A DNA stretch of 7,579 nucleotides, taken from Oscillospiraceae bacterium. GTDB lineage: Bacteria; Bacillota; Clostridia; Oscillospirales; Ruminococcaceae. The stretch spans positions 1 to 7,579 of the forward strand of contig JAAWBP010000126.1 of NCBI GenBank assembly GCA_022792755.1, given 5' to 3'. The translations under genes and the position numbers were made by a program. The first letter of the stretch is position 1; each line of letters starts with the position of its first letter. The notes beneath the pieces were generated by a model, which was not told where the DNA came from, made no database searches, and saw only the letters and a program-made list of their open reading frames with translations. Shown in pieces: positions 1-7,200 of this stretch.

Positions 1-39
1 CATTCTGCGCCGTTAGGCACAATTTAAATCCTATTTTTT

Positions 40-67
40 ATTATACCATTTTTGCCCTAAAAGTAAA
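40..67 (-). promoter_or_regulatory. Possible divergent SigA-type promoter for a gene beyond the left edge
   Basis: Read on the minus strand, this stretch has a perfect TATAAT -10 box (45 down to 40). A TG lies at 48-47, in the extended -10 position. A weaker TTTACT -35 box (67 down to 62) sits 16 bases upstream. Transcription would begin near base 33 and run off the left edge. No minus-strand start codon with a good ribosome binding site is visible in bases 1-39, so the target gene, if any, lies outside the window. The surrounding DNA is AT-rich and -10 look-alikes arise there by chance, so confidence is moderate to low. Confidence 0.35.
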
Positions 68-111
68 TGGGCATTCCAACAAGGCTGGATCATAAAATAT
101 TTACGAGGCTG

Positions 112-140
112 TTGAACGGCTTTTGTCTTTCGTGTATAAT
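112..140 (+). promoter_or_regulatory. SigA-type promoter driving hprK
   Basis: A TTGAAC -35 box (112-117) and a perfect TATAAT -10 box (135-140) are separated by the optimal 17 bases. An AT-rich patch at 92-103 lies just upstream, where an UP element would sit. The predicted transcription start is about 146-148, giving a 5' leader of roughly 120 bases before hprK. I see no recognisable riboswitch, T-box or clear CcpA (cre) site in that leader. It is the best promoter in the window, and no comparable one was found before murB, rapZ, whiA or dnaE, so it may drive much of the cluster. Confidence 0.75.
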
Positions 141-257
141 AAAGACAATATCCCTATTGAGCAAGAAAAATAAGTTTTGTTTTTGATTTACCTGCTGCAC
201 ACCCAGAGAAAGTGAAAAAGATTGCCATGACGGGAATCGCCCGGCTTTTGGCGGTAT

Positions 258-263
258 GGAGGT
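258..263 (+). promoter_or_regulatory. Ribosome binding site that decides the hprK start
   Basis: GGAGGT lies four bases before the ATG at 268. An earlier in-frame ATG at 256 overlaps this very site and has no Shine-Dalgarno of its own, so 268 is the better start. Confidence 0.7.
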
Positions 264-267
264 ACAA

Positions 268-1227
268 ATGGCCACTTATTCAGTCACGCTTCAGAAATTG
301 ATCAAGGACTTGGGGCTGGAGCCGATCTATCTGCCGGAGGATGCATCCAACCTGTTTATCCGTTCGGCGGATGTCAACCGCCCAGGACTGCATCTGTCCG
401 GTTTTGTCGAATATTTTGAGCCTTCCCGGATTCAGATCACCGGAAAGATGGAGTTTGCCTACCTTGAGTCGCTTGACCCGCAGACGAGAAAGGAACGGAT
501 TTACTCCCTGCTCTCCAAAAAACTTCCGGCTTTGGTCGTAACCAGAGGGCTGCCGATCTTCCCTGAAATGATTGACGCGGCCAAAGAGAACCAGGTTCCT
601 TTACTGCGGACGGGAGATTCTACTTCCAGTTTTATGTCAAGCCTGATTTCGATTTTGAACGTCGAACTCGCCCCGCGCATCACCCGCCATGGCGTTCTGG
701 TCGAAGTGTACGGCGAAGGGATGCTCCTGCTGGGAGAAAGCGGAGTCGGTAAAAGTGAAACGGCGGTTGAGCTGGTAAAGCGCGGGCACCGGCTGATCGC
801 AGACGATGCAGTTGAAATCAGGAAGGTTTCCAGCCGAACTCTCGTCGGCTCTTCGCCGGAAAACATCCGCCACTTTTTGGAGATGCGCGGCGTCGGCATC
901 ATCAACGCCAGGCGTTTATTCGGTATGGGAGCGGTTAAAATAACGGAAAAGATCGATCTGATCGTCCAGCTTGAAATTTGGGATCCCACCAAAACCTATG
1001 ACCGGATGGGGATTGAAAACGAGTATATGAATATCCTCGGGATCGACATCACATCGATCACCATTCCGGTCAAGCCGGGGAGAAACCTCGCGATTATCCT
1101 CGAGGTGGCCGCGATGAACAACCGCCAGAAAAAAATGGGTTACAACGCAGGACAGGAGCTGCTCCAACAGCTCGGGATGGAATCCGAAGGGGCGAATGTT
1201 GACACAGGTAACTGGGATTTCTATTGA
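268..1227 (+). CDS. hprK: HPr kinase/phosphorylase
   Basis: This bifunctional cytoplasmic enzyme phosphorylates Ser46 of the PTS carrier HPr with ATP or pyrophosphate, and removes the phosphate by phosphorolysis. HPr-Ser-P is the co-repressor of CcpA in carbon catabolite control. From the 268 start the product is 319 aa, close to the usual ~310. Residues 1-130 form the N-terminal HprK domain. The catalytic part carries His141, a P-loop GESGVGKS (156-163), the acidic pair Asp179-Asp180, the family signature around LEMRGVGIINA (204-214) with Glu205, and Arg246 in the C-terminal regulatory stretch. All are at the spacing known for Lactobacillus and Bacillus HprK. The gene is intact and leads the cluster behind its own promoter. 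Starting at 256 would add only four residues. The function call is secure; the operon role is inferred. Confidence 0.96.
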   Translation: MATYSVTLQKLIKDLGLEPIYLPEDASNLFIRSADVNRPGLHLSGFVEYFEPSRIQITGKMEFAYLESLDPQTRKERIYSLLSKKLPALVVTRGLPIFPEMIDAAKENQVPLLRTGDSTSSFMSSLISILNVELAPRITRHGVLVEVYGEGMLLLGESGVGKSETAVELVKRGHRLIADDAVEIRKVSSRTLVGSSPENIRHFLEMRGVGIINARRLFGMGAVKITEKIDLIVQLEIWDPTKTYDRMGIENEYMNILGIDITSITIPVKPGRNLAIILEVAAMNNRQKKMGYNAGQELLQQLGMESEGANVDTGNWDFY

Positions 1228-1236
1228 CCAGTCACC
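1207..1236 (+). other. Inverted repeat spanning the hprK stop codon
   Basis: GGTAACTGG (1207-1215) can pair with CCAGTCACC (1228-1236) over nine positions with one A/C mismatch and a 12-base loop containing the stop codon. No U-tract follows directly (a C-rich run does), so it is not a canonical intrinsic terminator. It could protect the hprK 3' end or weakly attenuate read-through to murB. It could also be chance. Confidence 0.3.
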
Positions 1237-1421
1237 CCCATTTCCCCTGTTCTGATCGTCTTTTCTCAAAAAGGGATGGAGCGATGGTTCTGCGCGGCAC
1301 GGGGCCGAATATGATTGACTGTAAGCCGGTTTGGATGCGGCTGGGAATTTTGTTTTCTGCTGGATTGCTGCGGCGCAGGACTGCTCTCTGAAAGAGGAGG
1401 GCGATGTTTGAGGAGGGTTGT
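1228..1421 (+). other. hprK-murB spacer, no clear gene or promoter
   Basis: These 194 bases form by far the longest gap inside the cluster. I found no good -35/-10 pair: TTGACT at 1315-1320 lacks a matching -10 box. An ORF at 1284-1391 (35 codons, ATG to TGA) has a weak AAGGGA seven bases upstream. It encodes a basic peptide with a short hydrophobic patch (LGILFSAGLL) followed by three arginines. It is in frame with murB but separated from it by a stop. I recognise no family and give it little weight as a gene. The right end holds the doubled murB ribosome binding site. Confidence 0.4.
1394..1417 (+). promoter_or_regulatory. Duplicated ribosome binding site before murB
   Basis: The octamer GAGGAGGG occurs twice, at 1394-1401 and 1410-1417, 16 bases apart. 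Each copy is followed by an in-frame ATG (1404 and 1422). The second ATG has the better spacing, five bases after AGGAGG. The first is only three bases after its GAGGAGG. Either start yields essentially the same MurB, differing by six N-terminal residues. Confidence 0.6.
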
Positions 1422-2330
1422 ATGGATCGTTTGACGTTGCTGGATCGTTTCCTTGAAGAAAATGGAATTGCTTTTTCAGCGGAAGTGCCGATGAAAAAAT
1501 ATACGACTTTTAGAATCGGCGGAAACTGCCGCAGGATGGTATGGCCCTCTTCGGCCGAAAAAATCAGGCGTGTTATGGCGTTTTGCAGAAAAGGGGGGAT
1601 CCCGCTCTATTTGATGGGGAACGGCTCCAACCTTCTGGTGGCTGACGAAGGGGTGGACGGCGCCGTCCTCCAGCTCGGCGGTTCTTTTTCGTCGATTGTA
1701 TTGGAGGGGGACTCTGGGCTTCTCTGCGAAGCGGGGGCTACCTTGGCGCAGGCCTGTGTTTTTGCACGGGATCAAGGGCTGGCCGGGTTGGAGTTCGCTT
1801 ACGGGATTCCCGGCTCGGTCGGCGGTGCCGCCTATATGAACGCGGGGGCTTACGGCGGTGAAATGAAGGATGTCATCCTCTGGTGCGAGGCTGTTGACCG
1901 CGGCGGGAATATCCGTCGTTTTTCGGGGGAGGAGCTCGCTTTCTCTTACCGTCACAGTGTTTTCACCGGCCGCGATGACTGCATTACCCGCGTCTGTTTT
2001 GGGCTCAGGCCGGGGAACCGGGAGGAGATCGGCGCGGCGATGGATGATTATATGAACCGCCGCCGGACAAAGCAGCCGCTCGAATTTCCGAGCGCCGGCA
2101 GCGCTTTTAAACGCCCAGAGGGAGGGTACGCTTCCGCTTTGATCGATCAATGCGGCCTCAAAGGGTTTGCCTGCGGCGGCGCGAAGGTCAGCGAAAAGCA
2201 CGCTGGATTTATCATCAACTGGAAGGAAGCGACCTGCGGGGATGTCCTTGCTCTGATTGACGAGGTTTCGCGCCAGGTGAAGGAAAAGACGGGATTTGTT
2301 CTAGAGCCTGAGGTAAAAATGCTGCCTTAA
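1422..2330 (+). CDS. murB: UDP-N-acetylenolpyruvoylglucosamine reductase
   Basis: MurB is a cytoplasmic FAD enzyme. It uses NADPH to reduce UDP-GlcNAc-enolpyruvate to UDP-MurNAc, the second committed step of peptidoglycan precursor synthesis after MurA. The product is 302 aa, matching the shorter type II enzymes of Firmicutes (about 300 aa). The FAD-binding half shows YTTFRIGG (27-34), GNGSNLLV (67-74) and YGIPGSVGGAAYMNAGAYGGE (starting at 127). The substrate and catalytic half shows the YRHS motif with Arg177, Ser227 in PSAGSAFKRPEGG (the proton-donating serine), and the closing LEPEV motif with its conserved glutamate (295 or 297). The start at 1422 is preferred over the in-frame 1404 for spacing and family length. 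rapZ follows after 22 bases, suggesting cotranscription. The call is secure. Confidence 0.96.
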   Translation: MDRLTLLDRFLEENGIAFSAEVPMKKYTTFRIGGNCRRMVWPSSAEKIRRVMAFCRKGGIPLYLMGNGSNLLVADEGVDGAVLQLGGSFSSIVLEGDSGLLCEAGATLAQACVFARDQGLAGLEFAYGIPGSVGGAAYMNAGAYGGEMKDVILWCEAVDRGGNIRRFSGEELAFSYRHSVFTGRDDCITRVCFGLRPGNREEIGAAMDDYMNRRRTKQPLEFPSAGSAFKRPEGGYASALIDQCGLKGFACGGAKVSEKHAGFIINWKEATCGDVLALIDEVSRQVKEKTGFVLEPEVKMLP

Positions 2331-2352
2331 ACCTTAAAGAAGTGAGGAAGGT

Positions 2353-3210
2353 ATGGAGTTTATCATTATCACCGGATTGTCCGGGGCGGGGAAATCCCGT
2401 GTGATCAACGCTTTGGAGGACATCGGCCTCTATTGCGTAGACAATATGCCGCCGTCGCTGATTCCGAAATTTGCAGAGCTCTGCTATCAGTCGGAGGGCA
2501 AAATCTCCCGTGTCGCCATTGTGACGGATATTCGCGGCGGTGACTTCTTCGTCGACCTTTTTTCCGAGCTTGACGACATGAAGAGAAAAAATGTAGAATA
2601 TAAGATCCTCTTTTTGGATGCCAGCGACTCCGTCCTCATCACCCGCTATAAAGAAACGCGCCGCCGTCATCCTTTGATCGACCTGTTCAACGGCTCGACG
2701 GAGGAGGCGATCAAAGCGGAGCGCAGACTCCTGATGCCTGCCAGAGAACGGGCGGATTATGTAATCGATACCTCTCTTCTGACGGCACAGCAGCTCAAGC
2801 AGAAGATTGTGGGGATTTTTGCAAAGAGCAACTCGGAAAAGATGCTGATCGATTGTATGTCGTTCGGCTTTAAATACGGCATCCCGGCGGAGGCGGACCT
2901 TGTCTTTGACGTGCGCTGCCTGCCGAACCCTTTTTATATCGAAACGCTGAAACACAAGACCGGCTTAGACCAGGAAGTGCGGGATTATGTGATGGAGTTT
3001 GAACAGTCGGTCGAACTTCTGAAAAAGCTGATCGATTTGGTTGACTTCCTTCTTCCGCTTTATCAGGAGGAAGGGAAGAGCAACCTCGTCATTGCAATCG
3101 GCTGCACCGGCGGGAAGCATCGTTCCGTCACCTTTGCGGAGAAGATCTACAAGGCCCTGAGCGATAAGGGCCTGAGAACGACGGTCAACCACCGGGATAT
3201 TCTGAAATAG
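2353..3210 (+). CDS. rapZ: RapZ/YvcJ-family nucleotide-binding protein
   Basis: This is a P-loop protein of the RapZ (YhbJ, YvcJ) family, 285 aa and full length. In E. coli RapZ binds the small RNAs GlmY and GlmZ and tunes GlmS, the entry enzyme of amino-sugar synthesis. In Bacillus YvcJ hydrolyses nucleotides and has been tied to competence. The Walker A motif GLSGAGKS is at 8-15, with the family stretch GLYCVDNMPPSLIP at 25-38. LFLDAS (86-91) and RYKETRRRHPL (98-108) follow within the NTPase half. The C-terminal half has FKYGIP (173-178), DVRCLPNP (186-193) and the highly conserved CTGGKHRSV (251-259). The protein stops soon after NHRDI and lacks the basic tail that E. coli RapZ uses for RNA binding. 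AGTGAGG lies five bases before the ATG. Family call is secure; its target in this organism is unknown. Confidence 0.94.
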   Translation: MEFIIITGLSGAGKSRVINALEDIGLYCVDNMPPSLIPKFAELCYQSEGKISRVAIVTDIRGGDFFVDLFSELDDMKRKNVEYKILFLDASDSVLITRYKETRRRHPLIDLFNGSTEEAIKAERRLLMPARERADYVIDTSLLTAQQLKQKIVGIFAKSNSEKMLIDCMSFGFKYGIPAEADLVFDVRCLPNPFYIETLKHKTGLDQEVRDYVMEFEQSVELLKKLIDLVDFLLPLYQEEGKSNLVIAIGCTGGKHRSVTFAEKIYKALSDKGLRTTVNHRDILK

Positions 3211-3223
3211 GGGGAGCGGTTCC

Positions 3224-4147
3224 ATGTCTTTTTCCGGAGAGGTCAAACGAGAGCTGTCCCGCCTTCCGCCTGTCTGCGGGGCGTGTAAAAAGGCGCTGCT
3301 TTACGGGATGTTTCTCGTGAACCGAGTCAGCAAAAGCAATCTCACCTTGCTGCACACGGAGCATCGGCCGGTTGCGGATTGTTACGTCGGGCTTCTGACG
3401 GAATTGACCGGGTCGATTGTCTCCTTATTGATCAACGATTATACGGGGCCGAGGCAGAAACGGAGCTATACGGTCGGGGTGGAGCACAAAGAGGATATCG
3501 AGAGAATCGGCCGTTTTTTTGAGATCGATCCAAACCAGTCCTCCCGCCGTTTGAACCGCAGGTTTTTAAAACGCGACTGCTGTGTCCACGCCTTCCTGCG
3601 GGGCGTTTTTATGGCCTGCGGAAGCGTTACGAATCCCGAGCGGGAGTACCATCTGGAGCTGGCCGTCGGCGAGCCTTTGCTTGCACAGCAGATCGAGGAG
3701 CTTGCAGAAGAGTGCGGGATTCCCTTCCGGAGCACCGTCCGCAAGGGCGCCAGCATCCTCTACCTGAAAGAAAGCGAGCCGATCGAGGACATGCTGACCC
3801 TGATGGGCGCTGTCAACAGCTCGCTCGAATTGATGAACGTCAAAATTTTTAAGGATGTCCGCAACAAGGTCAACCGCGTCACCAACTGTGAAACGGCGAA
3901 TATTGGAAAAACGGTCAACGCGGCGACGGCCCAGGTGGAGCAGATCAGGCTGATTGAGCGAACGGTCGGCCTCAAGGAGCTTCCCGACGATCTGCGGGAG
4001 CTCGCAGAACTGCGGCTGGAAAACCCGGAAATGTCGCTGCGGGAGCTCTGCATGGAGCTTTCGGAACCGATCAGCCGCAGCGGAGTAAACCATCGTTTGA
4101 AACGGCTGGGGGCCTTTGCGGATGAAATCCAGTCGAGAAAAAAATAG
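3224..4147 (+). CDS. whiA: WhiA DNA-binding protein (sporulation/division regulator family)
   Basis: WhiA proteins combine a degenerate LAGLIDADG homing-endonuclease fold with a C-terminal helix-turn-helix. In Streptomyces WhiA works with WhiB to activate sporulation division genes. In Bacillus the orthologue (YvcL) binds DNA and affects division and chromosome segregation. The product is 307 aa and intact. It has a Cys-rich N terminus (Cys18, Cys21), the conserved block AFLRGVFMACGSVTNP (123-138), KDVRNKVNR (210-218), and NCETANI (221-227). The last part is a predicted HTH, about 271-295, containing SLRELCMELS and SGVNHRLKRL. GGGGAG (3211-3216) sits seven bases before the ATG, and rapZ ends 13 bases upstream, so the two are almost surely cotranscribed. 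The gene ends in an A7 run directly before the TAG stop. The family call is secure; target genes here are unknown. Confidence 0.95.
   Translation: MSFSGEVKRELSRLPPVCGACKKALLYGMFLVNRVSKSNLTLLHTEHRPVADCYVGLLTELTGSIVSLLINDYTGPRQKRSYTVGVEHKEDIERIGRFFEIDPNQSSRRLNRRFLKRDCCVHAFLRGVFMACGSVTNPEREYHLELAVGEPLLAQQIEELAEECGIPFRSTVRKGASILYLKESEPIEDMLTLMGAVNSSLELMNVKIFKDVRNKVNRVTNCETANIGKTVNAATAQVEQIRLIERTVGLKELPDDLRELAELRLENPEMSLRELCMELSEPISRSGVNHRLKRLGAFADEIQSRKK
4138..4147 (+). other. A7 heptamer abutting the whiA stop codon
   Basis: Seven adenines (4138-4144) form A-AAA-AAA in the whiA frame and are followed at once by the TAG stop. This matches the X-XXY-YYZ shape of -1 slippery sites. After a -1 slip the frame (ATA GGT CGG ...) has no stop before the dnaE ATG at 4207 and is the dnaE frame. 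No stimulatory structure lies at the usual 5-9 base spacing; the only hairpin seen starts 40 bases downstream. Functional use is unproven, and A-rich lysine codons at a gene end are common. Confidence 0.2.
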
Positions 4148-4171
4148 GTCGGTTCACGCGAAAACAGATCG

Positions 4172-4206
4172 AAAGGAGCGAGGCGCCGTATTGCACGGCG
4201 GTTGAT
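4172..4206 (+). promoter_or_regulatory. Unusual dnaE translation start region: distant Shine-Dalgarno plus hairpin
   Basis: AAAGGAG (4172-4178) is the only strong Shine-Dalgarno before dnaE and lies 28 bases from the ATG, well beyond the normal 5-10. Between them CGCCGT (4184-4189) can pair with ACGGCG (4195-4200) around a 5-base loop. Folding this stem leaves about 11 unpaired bases between the Shine-Dalgarno and the ATG. The same stretch also reads as a mini-ORF, TTG (4191) to TGA (4203-4205), ending one base before the dnaE ATG. No in-frame ATG, GTG or TTG exists upstream of 4207 back to the stop at 4123-4125. Confidence 0.5.
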
Positions 4207-7200
4207 ATGTCTGATTTTGTCCATCTTCATGTCCACACGGAATACAGCCTGCTCGACGGCGCCTGCCGGATTTCCCAGCTGGTCAAGCGGGTCAAGGCGC
4301 TGGGGCAGCCGGCCGTCGCCATCACCGACCACGGCTGCATGTACGGCGCGGTGGAGTTTTATAAAGCTTGTAAGGCGGAACAGATTCAACCGATTATCGG
4401 CTGCGAGGTGTATGTGGCGCCGCGGGGCCGTTTTGACAAGACGGCCCAGTTTGACGGAAAGCCTTATCATTTGGTTCTGCTGTGTAAAAATGAGGAGGGC
4501 TATCAGAACCTGATCCGCCTCGTTTCCGCTGGCTATATCGACGGATTTTATAATAAACCGCGGATCGACCGCGCGCTTTTGAAGGAGTATCACACGGGTT
4601 TGATCGCCCTTTCCGCCTGCCTTGCGGGGGAGATCCCCAGGGCGCTGGCTCAGAACGATCTGGAACGCGCAAAGGAGGCGGCCGAATTTTATCACTCCCT
4701 TTTTGGGGAGGATTACTACATCGAGCTCCAGAATCACGGCATTGCAGAGCAGAAGCGGATCCTGCCGGGGCTGGTCAAGCTGGCCCGGGAGCTCGGAATC
4801 CCGATGGTGGCGACCAACGATGCCCACTATCTTGCGAAAGAAGATGCCCGCGCGCAAAGCGTCCTTGTCAGCATCCAGACCAATCAGGTGGTGGGCAGCG
4901 AGAATGGGATGGAATTTGAAACGGAAGAGTTCTACATCAAATCGGAAGAAGAGATGCGGGAGCTTTTCGGCATTTATGAAGGCGCACTCGAAAACACCTT
5001 GAAAATTGCGGAGAAATGCAGGTTTGATTTTGAATTCGGGGTGACGAAGCTCCCCAAATTTACAGCGCCGGACGGAGAGGACAATACGGAGTATTTTGTC
5101 CGTCTTTGCCGCGAAGGGCTGAAACAGAAATACGGGGAGAATCCGTCCCCGGAAATTCTGAAACGGCTGGAGTACGAGCTCGACGTAATCATCCAGATGG
5201 GGTATGTCGATTATTTCTTAATCGTCTTCGATTTTATCCATTACGCCAAAAGCCGCGGCATTCCGGTGGGGCCGGGGCGGGGCTCCGGGGCGGGAAGCCT
5301 CTGCGCTTACTGTATCGGGATTACAGGAATCGACCCGATCCGCTACCAGCTCCTCTTTGAACGGTTTTTGAACCCTGAACGGATCAGTATGCCCGATTTC
5401 GACATTGATTTCTGCTATGAACGCCGACAGGAAGTGATCGATTACGTCATTGGGAAATACGGACAGGATCACGTTGCGCAGATCATCACCTTCGGCACCA
5501 TGGCGGCCCGTGCGGCGATCCGCGATGTCGGACGAGCCTTGGGCGTTTCTTATCAAACGGTCGACCGGGTCGCCAAAATGATCCCCAACGTCCTGAATAT
5601 GACGATCACACAGGCGCTGGAAGAATCCCGGGAGCTGAAAAACGAATATGAAAATAACGAGGGAATCCGAAGCCTGATCGACATGGCTCTGAAACTGGAG
5701 GGGATGCCGCGCCATGCCTCGACCCATGCGGCGGGCGTCGTGATTACCAGAGAGCCGGCGGCTTGTTATGTCCCGCTCCAGAAAAACGACGAGTCCATCG
5801 TCACACAGTATACGATGAATACCCTCGAAGAGCTCGGGCTCCTCAAGATGGATTTCCTCGGCCTGCGGAACCTCACGGTGATCAGCGACTGCGAGAAGGA
5901 AATCCAAAAAAGCGATCCGTCGTTTTCCGCCGCAGATATCCCGATCGATGATCCGACTGTCTATAAGATGCTTTCTCAGGGCCAGACCAGCGGGGTGTTC
6001 CAGCTGGAATCCGGCGGGATGCGCCAGACCCTGATCCAGCTCCGCCCGGAACGGCTCGAGGATATCATCGCGGTGACCTCGCTTTACCGGCCGGGGCCCG
6101 CCCGTTCGATCCCGCAGTACATCGCCAGCCGGCACGACCCTTCTTTAGTGCGGTACAAGCATCCGCTGCTGGAACCGATTTTGAAGGTCACATACGGCTG
6201 TATTGTCTACCAGGAGCAAGTCATGCAGATCTGCCGGAGCCTCGCCGGGTATTCCTATGGACAGGCCGACCTCGTGCGCAGGGCGATGGCCAAGAAAAAG
6301 CATGACGTCATGGAGAAGGAGCGGGAATATTTCCTTTATGGGAAAAAGTCAGAGGATGGAACAGTAGAGTGCATCGGCGCGGTGGCAAACGGAGTTGACG
6401 AAAAGACGGCGGTCTCGATTTTTGACGAGATGTCCTCGTTCGCTTCCTATGCCTTTAACAAATCCCACGCCGCCGCCTATGCCTTTGTCGCCTACCAGAC
6501 CGCTTATTTAAAGTGCCATTATCCCAGAGAGTACATGGCGGCTCTACTTACGAGCATCCTCTCCGATTCAGGGAAGATTCTGGAATATTTTGAAGAATGC
6601 GGCAGACTGGGGATCAAGCTGCTCCCGCCCAATATCAACGAAAGCGACCTGCGCTTTGCAGTAAAGGGCAGCGCAATCCGGTTCGGGCTGCTCGCCATCA
6701 AAAATATCGGCAGGGGGCTGATTCAGGGGCTGATCCGCGAGCGTGAAGAAAACGGCCCGTTCCGTTCCCTATATGATTTCTGCGAGCGGATGCAGGGGAA
6801 AGAGCTGAATAAACGCGCGCTGGAAAGCCTCATCAAGTGCGGCGCATTCGATCACATGGGGAGTACCCGGCGCGCTATGCTCTCATGTTATGAAAAGCTG
6901 GTGGATTTTGTAGAAAACAACAGGCGCAGCAACCTGGAAGGACAGTTAAACCTGTTTGGGCGGCAGGAGGATGCGGCCGATGTCTTCGAAATCCCGCCGA
7001 TGGAGGAATATCCCCTTCCTCAGCTTTTGGCGATGGAGAAGGAGATGTCCGGTATCTATCTGAGCGGCCACCCGCTCTCGGAATACAGCGGGTTTGCTGA
7101 AAAGCAGGGGTGTGTTTCGGTTTACGACCTGCTCGAGGGAGCGGAGCAGGTTCCGCCTCGTTATCCGGATAAAACCCGGGTCAAGGTGCTAGGACTGGTT

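Noticed and set aside
231..249. Small hairpin CGGG/CCCG followed by TTTT in the hprK leader, as a possible attenuator
   Set aside because: The stem is only four pairs and the T-run is short. It is too weak to call a terminator.
256..267. hprK start at ATG 256
   Set aside because: This ATG overlaps the GGAGGT site that serves the ATG at 268 and has no ribosome binding site of its own.
227..301. Upstream ORF of 24 codons overlapping the hprK start (ATG 227 to TGA 299-301)
   Set aside because: It has no convincing Shine-Dalgarno and no recognisable product. The overlap with hprK is easily chance.
501..992. Minus-strand ORF of 163 codons inside hprK
   Set aside because: It is a shadow of a strongly conserved gene. 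Its product resembles no family I know.
1315..1343. TTGACT at 1315-1320 as a -35 box for a murB promoter
   Set aside because: No acceptable -10 hexamer lies 16-18 bases downstream.
1476..2201. Long minus-strand ORF of 241 codons inside murB
   Set aside because: It is an antisense shadow in GC-biased coding DNA, with no known domain. The MurB reading has all family motifs.
3760..4857. Minus-strand ORF of 365 codons across whiA and dnaE
   Set aside because: It overlaps two motif-rich conserved genes, and its composition is low-complexity, as expected from antisense reading.
5218..6135. Minus-strand ORF of 305 codons inside dnaE
   Set aside because: It is antisense to the catalytic palm of the polymerase and has no recognisable domain.
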